From NCBI GenBank assembly GCA_046330315.1, contig JAXLSZ010000004.1, positions 248,001-312,000 of the forward strand: a stretch of 64,000 nucleotides of DNA, given 5' to 3'. A program made the position numbers and the translations under genes. Below the pieces are notes generated by a model, which was not told where the DNA came from, searched no databases, and was given only the letters and a program-made list of their open reading frames with translations. This DNA is from JAXLSZ01 sp046330315 (GTDB lineage Bacteria > Actinomycetota > Thermoleophilia > Solirubrobacterales > 70-9). Of the stretch, positions 53,209 to 61,461 are shown one piece after another; within the stretch, counting starts at the first letter, position 1, and each line of letters opens with the position of its first letter.

Positions 53209-53241
53209 ATGTCGGACCATTTGAGCAGGGACGATGGCTAG
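53209..53241 (+). CDS. Ten-codon leaderless uORF overlapping the permease start
   Basis: ATG 53209 reads MSDHLSRDDG then TAG (53239-53241). The permease ATG 53234 lies inside it in another frame (8-base overlap). The permease start has only a weak GCAGGGA site, so ribosomes ending the short frame may reinitiate there. Confidence 0.4.
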   Translation: MSDHLSRDDG

Positions 53242-55138
53242 GCGGATCCCCCAGGACGAGTCGCTGAGCAGGGTGCACGGGGTGGGGGCCCTGTTCGCCG
53301 CCGCCTACGGGAACGTCGGCTCCTCGATCTACTACGCGCTCGGCGTCACCGCCTCCTTCGCCCTGGGCCTGACCCCGGTCGCCTTCGTGATCTCGGGAAT
53401 CATCTTCATGTTCACCGCCGCGACCTACGCCGAGGCGACCGTCATGTACTCCGAGGCCGGCGGCTCCTCGAGCTTCGCGCGCCACGCCTTCAACGAGGTG
53501 GTGAGCTTCTTCGCGGCCTGGGGCCAGATGCTCAACTACATCATCACGGTCGCGATCTCGGCCTTCTTCGTGCCCCACTACCTGGCGGTCTTTTGGGGCC
53601 CGCTCGGGCACGGGCCGGGCGACATCATCGGCGGCGCGATCCTGATCGTCGGGCTCGCCGCCCTCAACGTGAAGGGCACCCAGGAGTCGGCCAGGCTGAA
53701 CCTGGTGCTGGCGGTCGCCGACCTCGCCACCCAGGTGGTGCTGGTGCTGATCGGCCTCTTCCTCGTCTTCAGCCCCTCGATCCTCGTCGACAACGTCCAT
53801 CTGGGCGTCGCCCCGACCTGGGGGGACTTCGCGCTCGGGATCGCGGTCGGGATGATCGCCTACACGGGGATCGAGACGATCTCGAACATGGCCGAGGAGG
53901 CGAGGGACGCGCCCCGGACCATCCCCCGCAGCGTCGGCCTGGTGGTCCTCGCGGTCATCGGCCTCTACATGCTGATCCCGGCGATCGCGCTCTCGGCCCT
54001 CCCGGTCGCCGTCGACTCCGCCGGCCAGTACACGACCCAGCTCGGCACCACCTTCGCCAACGACCCGATCCTCGGGATCGTCGAGAACCTGGGGTTAGGG
54101 GCGAGCCTCACCGACGCGCTCCGCGTCTACGTCGGGATCCTCGCCGCGGTGATCCTGATCATCGCCACCAACGCCGGCCTGATCGGCGTCTCCCGCCTCA
54201 CATATTCGATGGGGCAGCACCGCCAGCTCCCCGAGAGCCTGCGCCAGGTGCACCCGACCTTCCGCACCCCCTACGTGGCGATCATCGTCTTCTCGGGGAT
54301 CGCGATCCTCACCATCCTTCCCGGCCAGACCGACTTCCTGGCGACGATGTACTCGTTCGGCGCCATGCTCTCGTTCACGATCGCCCACGTCTCGGTGATC
54401 TGGCTGCGCCGCCGCCAGGCCGGTGTCGAGCGACCGTGGAAGCCGGCCTTCAACTTCCGCGCCTTCGGGGTCGAGGTGCCGGCCTCCGCCGTGCTCGGGG
54501 GGCTCGGCACCTTCTCGGCCTGGATAGTGGTGATGGCGCTCAACCCGCGCACGATGCTGGTCGGGACGATCTGGATGGCGATGGGGATGACGCTGTACGT
54601 CGTCTACCGGCGCCGGATGGGCCTGCCCCTGGCGAGGACGGTGAAGGTGCAGCTCAAGGAGGCGCTCGGCGTCGAGGAGATCGAGTACCGAAGCGTCCTC
54701 GTGGCCTTCGAGGACGGCCAGCCGTTCTCGCCCGAGATGGTCGCGACGGCGGTCAAGCTCGCCTCGAAGCGGCGCCGGGGCATCCACATCCACTCGATGC
54801 TGAATGTGCCCAACCATCTGCCGCTCGACGCCGAGATGAAGCGCGAGCAGGCGGAGGCCCAGAGCAAGATCGAGCAGGCCAAGCTGATCGGCGGCCTCAG
54901 GGTCAGCGGCCACGTCGAGCGGGTGCGCCCGGGCCAGGCCGGCTATTCGATCGCCGAGGAGGCCGAACGGATCGAAGCGGTCGCGGTCGTCGTCGGCTTG
55001 CGCAGGCGCAACGGCACGCCGCTCTACGGCAAGACCCTGGAGACGGTGCTCGGGGAGCGCCCCTGCCGGGTGATCGTCGTCTCCGAAGGGGTCGGGGGTC
55101 CGCGCGGCGTCCCCGCACCGGCCCTCGCCGGCGCCTGA
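53234..55138 (+). CDS. APC-superfamily permease with C-terminal UspA domain, possible K+ importer
   Basis: 634 aa. Residues about 1-470 form about 12 helices with the APC pattern VGALFAAAYGNVGSSIYYALG (TM1), YAEATVMYSEAGGSSSFARHAFNE and IAYTGIETISNMAEEARD. Residues about 480-625 are a cytosolic UspA-like domain. This architecture is shared with KimA-type K+ symporters and with permeases beside ceoB/ceoC in Mycobacterium. The downstream TrkA genes support K+ transport over amino acids, though sequence alone cannot exclude the latter. Confidence 0.85.
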   Translation: MARRIPQDESLSRVHGVGALFAAAYGNVGSSIYYALGVTASFALGLTPVAFVISGIIFMFTAATYAEATVMYSEAGGSSSFARHAFNEVVSFFAAWGQMLNYIITVAISAFFVPHYLAVFWGPLGHGPGDIIGGAILIVGLAALNVKGTQESARLNLVLAVADLATQVVLVLIGLFLVFSPSILVDNVHLGVAPTWGDFALGIAVGMIAYTGIETISNMAEEARDAPRTIPRSVGLVVLAVIGLYMLIPAIALSALPVAVDSAGQYTTQLGTTFANDPILGIVENLGLGASLTDALRVYVGILAAVILIIATNAGLIGVSRLTYSMGQHRQLPESLRQVHPTFRTPYVAIIVFSGIAILTILPGQTDFLATMYSFGAMLSFTIAHVSVIWLRRRQAGVERPWKPAFNFRAFGVEVPASAVLGGLGTFSAWIVVMALNPRTMLVGTIWMAMGMTLYVVYRRRMGLPLARTVKVQLKEALGVEEIEYRSVLVAFEDGQPFSPEMVATAVKLASKRRRGIHIHSMLNVPNHLPLDAEMKREQAEAQSKIEQAKLIGGLRVSGHVERVRPGQAGYSIAEEAERIEAVAVVVGLRRRNGTPLYGKTLETVLGERPCRVIVVSEGVGGPRGVPAPALAGA

Positions 55139-55160
55139 GCGCGCCCTCTTCGCGCCGCCC

Positions 55161-55166
55161 TAGAAT
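55161..55166 (+). promoter_or_regulatory. -10 box for the 64-aa membrane protein
   Basis: TAGAAT ends 7 bases before ATG 55174. Confidence 0.5.
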
Positions 55167-55173
55167 CGCCGCG

Positions 55174-55368
55174 ATGGCATCCCCCGAGGGCATCTACCGC
55201 GGCTCGATCCGGGCCTTCTCGGTCGTGATGATCGGTCTCGGCGCGGCGATCCTGATCGTCACGCTCGCATCCGGCGGGGGCCCGATCTCGCTCGGAGTGA
55301 TTCTCGGCCTGGCCTTCGTCGCGGTTGGCGCCGGCAGGCTCTGGGCGCTCTCCCGGATGGCGCGGTGA
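55174..55368 (+). CDS. Small two-helix membrane protein between the permeases
   Basis: 64 aa, MASPEGIYRGSIRAFSVVMI at the start, with helices about 14-33 and 37-56 and a short basic end (RLWALSRMAR). Leaderless start. The last bases overlap the second permease GTG (GTGA). It may be an accessory subunit of the transporters; no family recognised. Confidence 0.65.
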   Translation: MASPEGIYRGSIRAFSVVMIGLGAAILIVTLASGGGPISLGVILGLAFVAVGAGRLWALSRMAR

Positions 55369-57497
55369 GCGCGCCCGACGGATCCTCGCCCCCCGAGGGC
55401 GCGGCCGGCGGGCGCAGCGGATCCTCGTCCCCCGAGGGCCGGGCCGGCGAGCGCAACGGGCCCGGCCGGGGGTCGGTGGCCGCGGCCGAGGAGCTGGGCG
55501 CCCAGCATCGCCCCCCGCCCGAGGTGCTGCGCAAGGGCCTCGGGCTGCCCTGGCTCTTCGCGGCGATCTACTCGGCCGTCGGCTTCTCGATCTATTTCGC
55601 GCTCGGGGTCGTCGCCGACCGGGGCCTCGGTCTGACCCCGCTGATCTTCCTGGCCTCGGGCCTGCTCTTCGTGATGACCGCGATGACCTACGTGGAGGGC
55701 GGGACGATGTTCCGCGAGCGCGGCGGCTCCTCGACCTTCGCCCGCTACGCCTTCAACGAGCTGGTCTCGTTCATAGCGGGGTGGGCGATCCTGATCGACT
55801 ACCTGATCGTGATCGCGCTGGCCGCGATCACCGTTCCCCATTACCTGGAGCCGATCTCGGGCCGCTTCGGCGATCCCGGTTACGAGATCGGGGTCGCCGC
55901 CGCGGTGATCGTCCTCGCCTGCGCGCTCAACATCCGCGACACGGGCGGGTCGGCCCGCCAGCGGATCCTCGCCGGGCTGGCCCTGGCCGACGTGCTGCTG
56001 CAGGTCGCGGTGATCGTGGTCGGCGCGCTGGCGGTCTGGCACCCCGACCGGCTGACCGACCAGCTCGACCTCTTCACGAGCCCGAGCCTCGTCGACGTGA
56101 TCTACGCGGCGGTCCTCGCGATGCTCGCCTACGCAGGGATCGAGGCGGCCTCGAACCTCGCTCCCGATGTCGAGTTCGAGGCCGGGGACCTGCGCAGGAT
56201 CGTCTCGGTCGGTGCGGTTGCGATACCGCTCGTCTACGCGGGCATGGCGGCGATCGCGCTAATGGCCGTCCCTGTGGTGGCGGGGCCCCAGGGGCCGGAG
56301 ACCGCCCTGGGCTCGAAGTTCGTCGAGGAGCCGGTGCTGGGGGTGGTCTCGGCCTACCAGCCGGGCTGGCTCGCCGACGCGATGAGATGGATCGTCGGCC
56401 CGCTCGCCGCGATGGTCCTGGTCTCGGCGGCGACCACCTCGATGCTCGGTGTCTCGCGCCACGTCTACACGCTGGCGATCAACCGCCAGATCCCGAGCTG
56501 GCTCGGCAAGCTCAACAGTCGATTCACGACCCCACACGTCGCGATCCTGCTCTCCGGGCTGATCGCGCTGGCGCTCGTGATCCCCACCGACGTCAAGCTG
56601 CTGGCCGGGATCTACGCCTTCGGGGCGACCCTCGCCCTGACCATCGCCCACCTCTCGATCATCCGCCTGCGGGTCAGCGACCCGGAGAAGTCCAGGCCCT
56701 TCCGGGTGCCGTGGAACGTGCCCTGGCGCGGCCGGGAGGTACCGGTCCCGGCGATCCTCGCGGCGGTCCTCAGCGCGCTCGCCTTCCTCAGCGTCCTCCT
56801 CTACCACGACCGCGCCCGCTGGGTCGGCGGCGGCTGGATGGCATTCGGGCTGGTCGGGTACGTGGTCTACCGGCTGCTGATCGAGGGCACGACGCTGACC
56901 GAGCGGGTCTCGGTCACCCCGGAGGCGTTGACCAAGGAGGTACCGGAGGTCGAGTTCGGCAACATCCTCGTCCCCGTGTTCGGGTCCGACCTCGACGACG
57001 ACATCGTCGGGACCGCCGGGCGGCTGGCGGCGGCCGACGTCGAGGAGGGCGAGTGGCGGCGGCTGAGGCGGCGGCGACCCGACGAGGAGAGAACCGGCGC
57101 GAAGCTGACCGTCCTCTACGTGACCCGCGTGCCCCTCAGCCTTCCCGTGGACGCCAACCTGCCCGAGCGCGACGCCGAGGCCGAGCGGGTCCTCGAGCGC
57201 GCCCGGCAGGTCGCGGCGGAGTACGAGAACGTCCAGGTCGCGAAGCTGAGCGCCAGGGCCCGGGAGGTGGGGCCGAAGATCGTCTCGGTGGCGCTCGACC
57301 TCGGTGTGGAGGCAATCGTGCTCGGTGGCGAGCCGCCCTCGAAGATCCGCGGCGGGGCGATCCTGGGCGGTATCGGGGCGGCGAAGCCGCCGGAGATCGG
57401 CCAGGCCACCGAGTACGTGCTGAAGAAGGCGCCCTGCCGGGTGCTCCTCACCGCACCTCCCGAGGACGCAGGGAGGGCGCCGACCGGCCTTCTCTAG
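55365..57497 (+). CDS. Second APC-superfamily permease with C-terminal UspA domain
   Basis: 710 aa paralogue of the 53234 protein. Residues 1-60 are a cytosolic Ser/Pro/Gly-rich extension containing a 13-residue duplication (GSSPPEG / GSSSPEG). About 12 helices follow (LPWLFAAIYSAVGFSIYFALG, YVEGGTMFRERGGSSTFARYAFNE, LAYAGIEAASNLAPDVE). A larger UspA-like domain occupies about 520-700 (EFGNILVPVFG ... LGVEAIVLGGEPPSKIRGG ... CRVLLTAPPE). GTG start in a GTGA overlap. Likely K+ or amino-acid symporter, by the same argument as its neighbour. Confidence 0.85.
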   Translation: MSAPDGSSPPEGAAGGRSGSSSPEGRAGERNGPGRGSVAAAEELGAQHRPPPEVLRKGLGLPWLFAAIYSAVGFSIYFALGVVADRGLGLTPLIFLASGLLFVMTAMTYVEGGTMFRERGGSSTFARYAFNELVSFIAGWAILIDYLIVIALAAITVPHYLEPISGRFGDPGYEIGVAAAVIVLACALNIRDTGGSARQRILAGLALADVLLQVAVIVVGALAVWHPDRLTDQLDLFTSPSLVDVIYAAVLAMLAYAGIEAASNLAPDVEFEAGDLRRIVSVGAVAIPLVYAGMAAIALMAVPVVAGPQGPETALGSKFVEEPVLGVVSAYQPGWLADAMRWIVGPLAAMVLVSAATTSMLGVSRHVYTLAINRQIPSWLGKLNSRFTTPHVAILLSGLIALALVIPTDVKLLAGIYAFGATLALTIAHLSIIRLRVSDPEKSRPFRVPWNVPWRGREVPVPAILAAVLSALAFLSVLLYHDRARWVGGGWMAFGLVGYVVYRLLIEGTTLTERVSVTPEALTKEVPEVEFGNILVPVFGSDLDDDIVGTAGRLAAADVEEGEWRRLRRRRPDEERTGAKLTVLYVTRVPLSLPVDANLPERDAEAERVLERARQVAAEYENVQVAKLSARAREVGPKIVSVALDLGVEAIVLGGEPPSKIRGGAILGGIGAAKPPEIGQATEYVLKKAPCRVLLTAPPEDAGRAPTGLL
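55380..55457 (+). repeat. 39-bp tandem duplication in the permease N-terminus
   Basis: GGATCCTCG(C/T)CCCCCGAGGG starts at 55380 and 55419; the 39-bp period keeps the frame. Confidence 0.75.
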
Positions 57498-57500
57498 TAT
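57495..57500 (+). promoter_or_regulatory. -10 box of the first trkA gene
   Basis: TAGTAT, overlapping the permease stop (TAG 57495-57497), ends 7 bases before GTG 57508. Confidence 0.5.
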
Positions 57501-57507
57501 CCGAGCC

Positions 57508-57966
57508 GTGTTCATCCTGATCGTCGGATGCGGGCGGGTCGGCTCGAATGTCGCCAGGGCGCTTCTCAGCGAGGGTCACGAGGTCTCCTGCCTCGACGAG
57601 GACCCCGAGGCGCAGGCCCGGCTCGAGGTCGGCATGGAGGAGGCCTGGGACGACGCCGGGGGCCAGTTCACGGTGGGGACGGCGCTCGAGACCGAAGCGC
57701 TGGACGCGGCGGGGATCGCCAGGGCCGACGCATTCATCGCCGCGACCGACGGCGACAACACCAACATCGTGATCGCCCAGATCGCCCAGCGGCGCTACGG
57801 CGTGCCGACGGTGATCGCCCGGGTTCTCGATCCGCTGCGCGCCCAGTGGTACCAGTCGCGCGGGCTGCGCACCGTCTGCCCGACCAGCGTGGCGATCGAG
57901 ATGCTGACCGAAGGGGTGCTGGCCGCCGCGGGCGCCGGCACCGGCGCCGGCTCCGCGGACGCCTGA
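57508..57966 (+). CDS. TrkA-family K+ uptake regulator, RCK N domain (CeoB-like)
   Basis: 152 aa. Rossmann-type RCK-N domain: FILIVGCGRVGSNVARALLSEGHEVSCLDEDPEA in family form, FIAATDGDNTNIVIAQIAQRRYGVPTVIARV and VCPTSVAIEML. It binds NAD(H) or nucleotides and gates K+ transport at the inner face of the membrane. No RCK-C domain. Paired with the next gene as CeoB/CeoC are in Mycobacterium. Confidence 0.9.
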   Translation: MFILIVGCGRVGSNVARALLSEGHEVSCLDEDPEAQARLEVGMEEAWDDAGGQFTVGTALETEALDAAGIARADAFIAATDGDNTNIVIAQIAQRRYGVPTVIARVLDPLRAQWYQSRGLRTVCPTSVAIEMLTEGVLAAAGAGTGAGSADA

Positions 57967-57979
57967 GGAGGGGAGCGCG

Positions 57980-58657
57980 TTGTACATCATCATCGTCGGA
58001 GCGGGGAAGGTCGGCTGGAACCTCTCTCGCGAGCTGCTCGAGAAGGGCCACGAGGTGACGCTGATCGAGAAGGAGCGTCGGCGCTACGAGACGGTAGAGC
58101 AGGAGCTCGAGCACAACGTCCAGTACGGCGACGCCTCCGAGCTGTGGGTTCTCGACCGCGCCGGGATCCAGCGGGCCGACATGGTGATCGCGGTGACCGG
58201 CGACGACGAGGACAACATCCTGATCTGCCAGGTCGCCCGCGAGAAGTACATGATCGACCAGGTGATCGCGCGGGTCAACAACCCCCGCAACTGGCCGCAC
58301 TTCGATCTGCTCGGGGTCAAGCCGACCGTCTCGGCAACCGCCCTGATCCTGAGGTTGATCGAGCACGAGGTGCCCGAGTACGGGCTGGTCCACCTGCTCG
58401 ACCTCGAGGAGGAGCGCCTCGAGATCATCGAGATGCAGGTGACCGAGGGCACTCCGGTGGCGGGCAGGCGGGTCGGCGACCTCGAGATGCCCGAGGGGAG
58501 CCTGCTGATCTCGGTGCTGAAGGACGGGCGCGGCCAGGTTCCGGGCCCCGACACCGTTCTGGAGCCGGGCGACGAGGTGCTGGCGGTCCTCGACCCGGGC
58601 CGCGAGGAGGACGTGCAGGCCCTGTTCGGGGCCGGCGAGAGCGCCCCGGCGGGCTGA
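57980..58657 (+). CDS. TrkA-family K+ uptake regulator with RCK N and C domains (CeoC-like)
   Basis: 225 aa. RCK-N: YIIIVGAGKVGWNLSRELLEKGHEVTLIE, VIAVTGDDEDNILICQVAREKY and RVNNPRNWPHFDLLGV. RCK-C: about 140-220, EIIEMQVTEGTPVAGRRVGDLEMPEGSLL, VLEPGDEVLAVLDPG. TTG start with a very strong GAGGAGGGG site. The C-domain is a candidate c-di-AMP or cation sensor. Confidence 0.9.
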   Translation: MYIIIVGAGKVGWNLSRELLEKGHEVTLIEKERRRYETVEQELEHNVQYGDASELWVLDRAGIQRADMVIAVTGDDEDNILICQVAREKYMIDQVIARVNNPRNWPHFDLLGVKPTVSATALILRLIEHEVPEYGLVHLLDLEEERLEIIEMQVTEGTPVAGRRVGDLEMPEGSLLISVLKDGRGQVPGPDTVLEPGDEVLAVLDPGREEDVQALFGAGESAPAG

Positions 58658-58663
58658 GCCGGA

Positions 58664-59896
58664 GTGGCCGTCCGCGAGGCCGACTTCCTGCTGGTCGGCG
58701 GCGGGATGGCGAGCGCCCACTGCGCCGCGGAGCTGCGCCGGCGTGGGGCGGATGGGCGGATCCTCCTGGTCGGCCGCGAGCCGGAGCCGCCCTACGAGCG
58801 CCCGCCGCTCTCCAAGGAGTACCTGCGCGGCGAGTCCGAGCGCTCCGATGCCTACGTCCACGAGCCCGGCTGGTACGAGCAGAACGACGTCGAGCTGCTG
58901 ACCGGGAAGAACGTGATGGCGCTCGACCCCTCGGAGCGCAAGGCAAAGCTGCAAGGCGGGGAGGAGGTGGCCTTCTCGAAGGCGCTGCTCGCCACCGGGG
59001 CGATGGTCAACATCCTGCGCGTCGAGGGGGCCGAGAACGAGGGAATCCACTACCTGCGCGCCTTCGGCAACTCCGACGCGATCCGGGCCGACGCCGAGAG
59101 CGCGGAGCACGTCGTGCTGATCGGCGGCAGCTACATCGGCACGGAGGTCGCCGCCTCGCTCGTCGCGATGGGAAAGCGCTGCACGATCGTCTGTCTCGAG
59201 GAGGTCGTCCTGTCTCGCGCCTTCGGAGAGGAGACCGGCCGCTGGTTCCACGAGCTCTTGGCCTCGAGAGGCGTGGAGATCCACGGTGGCGAGGAGCTGG
59301 AGGCGTTCGAGGGGGACGGCAGGGTGTCGGCGGTCGTGACGAAGAGCGGCCTCAGGGTGGAGTGCGACGCCGCCGTCGTCGGGGCGGGTGTGCGCCCGGA
59401 CACGATGCTCGCCCGGCGGGCCGGACTGGAGGCAGGCGACGGGATCGCCTGCGACTCGCGCCTGCAGACCTCAGCGGAGGGGATCTTCGCCGCCGGGGAC
59501 TGCTGCAGCTACGAAAGCGTCCTGCACGGAGGGCGGATTCGCGTCGAGCACTGGGACGTGGCGATGCAGCAGGGAATGGCCGCGGCCGCCGGGATGCTCG
59601 GCGCGGGCGGCCATTACGACGTCGTTCCCTACTTCTTCAGCGACCTCGCGGACTGGGCGAGCCTCGAGTACGTCGGACCCGCCTACCGCTGGGAGGAGGA
59701 GGTCTGGAGGGGAGACCCGGAAGCGGGGGAGTTCTCGGTCTTCTACGTCGCCGAGGGGCGGGTTGCCGGCGCTCTCTCCGTCGGCCGTCCGGAGGACCTC
59801 GGCCACGCCAGGCGCCTGCTCGCCGAAGGCGTGGACGTCTCCGCCGCCACCGAGCGGCTCGCCGACGCGGACAGCGACCTGAGCGAGATCGTCTAG
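58664..59896 (+). CDS. FAD/NAD-dependent oxidoreductase (ferredoxin-reductase type)
   Basis: 410 aa. FAD site FLLVGGGMASAHCAAELRRRGADGRI in outline, PPYERPPLSKEYL, ALLATGAMVNIL, NAD site VVLIGGSYIGTEVAASLVAMGK, and IFAAGDCCSYESVL. The C-terminal dimer domain has VEHWDVAMQQGMAAA. Same class as BphA4, rubredoxin reductase and AIFM3. GTG start 6 bases after trkA, so co-transcribed; the partner electron carrier is not encoded here. Confidence 0.88.
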   Translation: MAVREADFLLVGGGMASAHCAAELRRRGADGRILLVGREPEPPYERPPLSKEYLRGESERSDAYVHEPGWYEQNDVELLTGKNVMALDPSERKAKLQGGEEVAFSKALLATGAMVNILRVEGAENEGIHYLRAFGNSDAIRADAESAEHVVLIGGSYIGTEVAASLVAMGKRCTIVCLEEVVLSRAFGEETGRWFHELLASRGVEIHGGEELEAFEGDGRVSAVVTKSGLRVECDAAVVGAGVRPDTMLARRAGLEAGDGIACDSRLQTSAEGIFAAGDCCSYESVLHGGRIRVEHWDVAMQQGMAAAAGMLGAGGHYDVVPYFFSDLADWASLEYVGPAYRWEEEVWRGDPEAGEFSVFYVAEGRVAGALSVGRPEDLGHARRLLAEGVDVSAATERLADADSDLSEIV

Positions 59897-59917
59897 GCGC
59901 ACCCCGGCCTCCGGGAC

Positions 59918-59923
59918 TATCCT
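59918..59923 (+). promoter_or_regulatory. -10 box of the tRNA-Gln promoter
   Basis: TATCCT, 10 bases before the mature tRNA 5' end. Confidence 0.45.
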
Positions 59924-59933
59924 GTGGGCGCGT

Positions 59934-60005
59934 TGCGCCCTGGTGTAATTGGCAACACGCCAGTCTCTGGAACTGGAATTTGGGGTTCGAGTCCCTGGGG
60001 CGCAG
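59934..60005 (+). tRNA. tRNA-Gln (anticodon CTG)
   Basis: 72 nt cloverleaf. The acceptor TGCGCCC pairs fully with GGGCGCA. The D arm is GTGTAATTGGCAACAC. Anticodon stem CCAGT/ACTGG encloses the loop CTCTGGA, giving anticodon CTG. A 4-base variable loop and T loop TTCGAGT follow; two T-stem pairs are G-U. Discriminator G; CCA not encoded. GGTGTAATTGGCAACAC is typical of bacterial tRNA-Gln. Confidence 0.93.
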
Positions 60006-60036
60006 TTCGAATCAACCCGCGATTCCGTCCGAACCC

Positions 60037-60058
60037 AATGCGAACATGTGTTCGCATT
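60037..60058. promoter_or_regulatory. 10-bp-arm palindrome over the HNH gene start
   Basis: AATGCGAACA-TG-TGTTCGCATT, perfect arms around a 2-base centre. It covers the GTG start (60048) of the next gene, which encodes a helix-turn-helix-like segment, so self-repression is possible. Confidence 0.55.
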
Positions 60059-60647
60059 CGGAAGAGGACCACGCAGACGGCCCGGTGAGACTCGGCGAAT
60101 CGTCGAGGAAGCCCTTTCATCCGGGCTGACGCAATCCCAGGTGGCATTGCGATTCGGAATTGCAAAGAGCACGGTTTCCTACCACGCGAGGCGACTGGGG
60201 TTGCCCGCGCGAGACGCATGTGCCCGTCGATACGACTGGGAGGCTATCCAACGGGCCTACGACGAGGGATTGACCGTTCGCCAGTGCGCTGAGCGATTCG
60301 GGTTCCATCTGTGTAGTTGGTCTGCGGCCGTCAAGCGGGGGGCCGTGCGGTCTCGTGATCGAGAGATTCCTATCGACGAGTACCTGGTGGTGGGACGAAA
60401 CGGAAGTCGCAGCCACCTCAGGCTCAGGCTAATGGCGGAGGGCATCAAGGAGAACCGCTGCGAGGTCTGCGGGATTGCCGACTGGCGGGGTCGAGCGTTG
60501 AGCATGGCCCTCCACCACATCAGCGGGGACGGGCGGGACAACCGGCTGGAGAATCTCCAGATCCTCTGCCCCAATTGCCATGCCCAGACCGAGAATTTCG
60601 CCGGGCGTGGGAAGGGCAGGCCCCGATCGGCCAAAAACCCCAGCTAG
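60048..60647 (+). CDS. HNH endonuclease with N-terminal helix-turn-helix
   Basis: 199 aa. Residues about 25-50 look like a Hin-type HTH (LTQSQVALRFGIAKSTVSYH); a second such segment is GLTVRQCAERFGF. The C-terminal HNH domain has CEVCG, ALHHISGDGRDNRLENLQIL and CPNCHAQT, with zinc-type Cys pairs and His-Asn-His residues. Codon use is less GC-biased than neighbours, and it lies 42 bp after a tRNA, both suggesting acquisition by transfer. GTG 60048 is the only good in-frame start. Confidence 0.82.
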   Translation: MFAFGRGPRRRPGETRRIVEEALSSGLTQSQVALRFGIAKSTVSYHARRLGLPARDACARRYDWEAIQRAYDEGLTVRQCAERFGFHLCSWSAAVKRGAVRSRDREIPIDEYLVVGRNGSRSHLRLRLMAEGIKENRCEVCGIADWRGRALSMALHHISGDGRDNRLENLQILCPNCHAQTENFAGRGKGRPRSAKNPS

Positions 60648-60666
60648 GCGCGTCGTTTCCCTCTGC

Positions 60667-60672
60667 TACCTT
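60667..60672 (+). promoter_or_regulatory. -10 box of the 60679 lipoprotein
   Basis: TACCTT ends 6 bases before ATG 60679. Confidence 0.45.
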
Positions 60673-60678
60673 CGGCCC

Positions 60679-61410
60679 ATGAAATGGGCGCAGATAGCCG
60701 TGGTGGCCGGCTTCGCGCTGGCCGGCGGACTCCTCGCTGGCTGCGGCGGCGGAGGTGACTCCGGAACCGATACGCAGGCGACGGTGACCGGCGAGACGAC
60801 GGCTCTCACCAAAGAGGAGGTGATCCAGCAGGGCGACGGGATCTGCGCCGAGGTGAACGCGGCGATCGGCACGCTGGAGGGCTCGACCGCAGACTCGACC
60901 GCGATGCTCAGCCAGGAAGCAGACCTCTACTCGGGGATGATGGACCGCCTGGAGGGCCTCGACGGGCCCGCCAACGACTCCGACCTCCAAGCGGTCTACT
61001 CGGCGGGCGACAACCTCGTGCAGGCGACCAAGGATGCCCAGCTCGCCGCCGAGCGGGGCGATTCCACCGCCCTGGCCTCCAACCAGCAGGACGTCTCCAG
61101 CGCGCTCGCGGACTTCCAGGGCGCCGCCACCGCCTACGGCTTCAAGGAGTGCGGCCAGGGCCCGCAGGCACCGCCGACCACCGGCGTCCCGGCGACGGGC
61201 ACCACCACTCCCGCAACCTCTCCCGACACCCCGGTGACCTCGCCCAGCACGACTCCGGTCGCTCCGGTCACGACGACGCCCGCGGCCCCGGTCACCCCTG
61301 CCGCGCCGACGACGACCGGCGGGGCCGGGGGCACCGGCGGAGGAACCACCGGAGGCGGGACCGCCGGCGGGTCCACTGGCGGCAGCTCCGGCGGCGTCGG
61401 ACCGGGTTAG
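60679..61410 (+). CDS. Lipoprotein with helical domain and Thr/Pro/Gly-rich tail
   Basis: 243 aa. Signal peptide with lipobox GLLAGCGGGG. A helical domain (about 45-155) has two Cys (GDGICAEVN and FKECGQG) and the amphipathic ADLYSGMMDRLEGLDGP. Residues about 160-243 are low complexity: Thr/Pro/Val repeats, then a Gly-rich end (GGTGGGTTGGGTAGG). It probably spans the wall. Function unknown. Confidence 0.75.
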   Translation: MKWAQIAVVAGFALAGGLLAGCGGGGDSGTDTQATVTGETTALTKEEVIQQGDGICAEVNAAIGTLEGSTADSTAMLSQEADLYSGMMDRLEGLDGPANDSDLQAVYSAGDNLVQATKDAQLAAERGDSTALASNQQDVSSALADFQGAATAYGFKECGQGPQAPPTTGVPATGTTTPATSPDTPVTSPSTTPVAPVTTTPAAPVTPAAPTTTGGAGGTGGGTTGGGTAGGSTGGSSGGVGPG

Positions 61411-61461
61411 CCGCTGCATCGAAGCGGACCCGCGGCGCCCCCCGGAGCCTGCTGGTCGGTC
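61411..61461. other. Short gap between converging lipoprotein and HNH genes
   Basis: About 50 bp with no clear hairpin or promoter. Confidence 0.3.

Noticed and set aside
59985..60005. tRNA-Gln 3' end as a phage or island attachment site
   Set aside because: No second copy of the tRNA 3' end was seen in the 4 kb to the window end, and no integrase gene is present.
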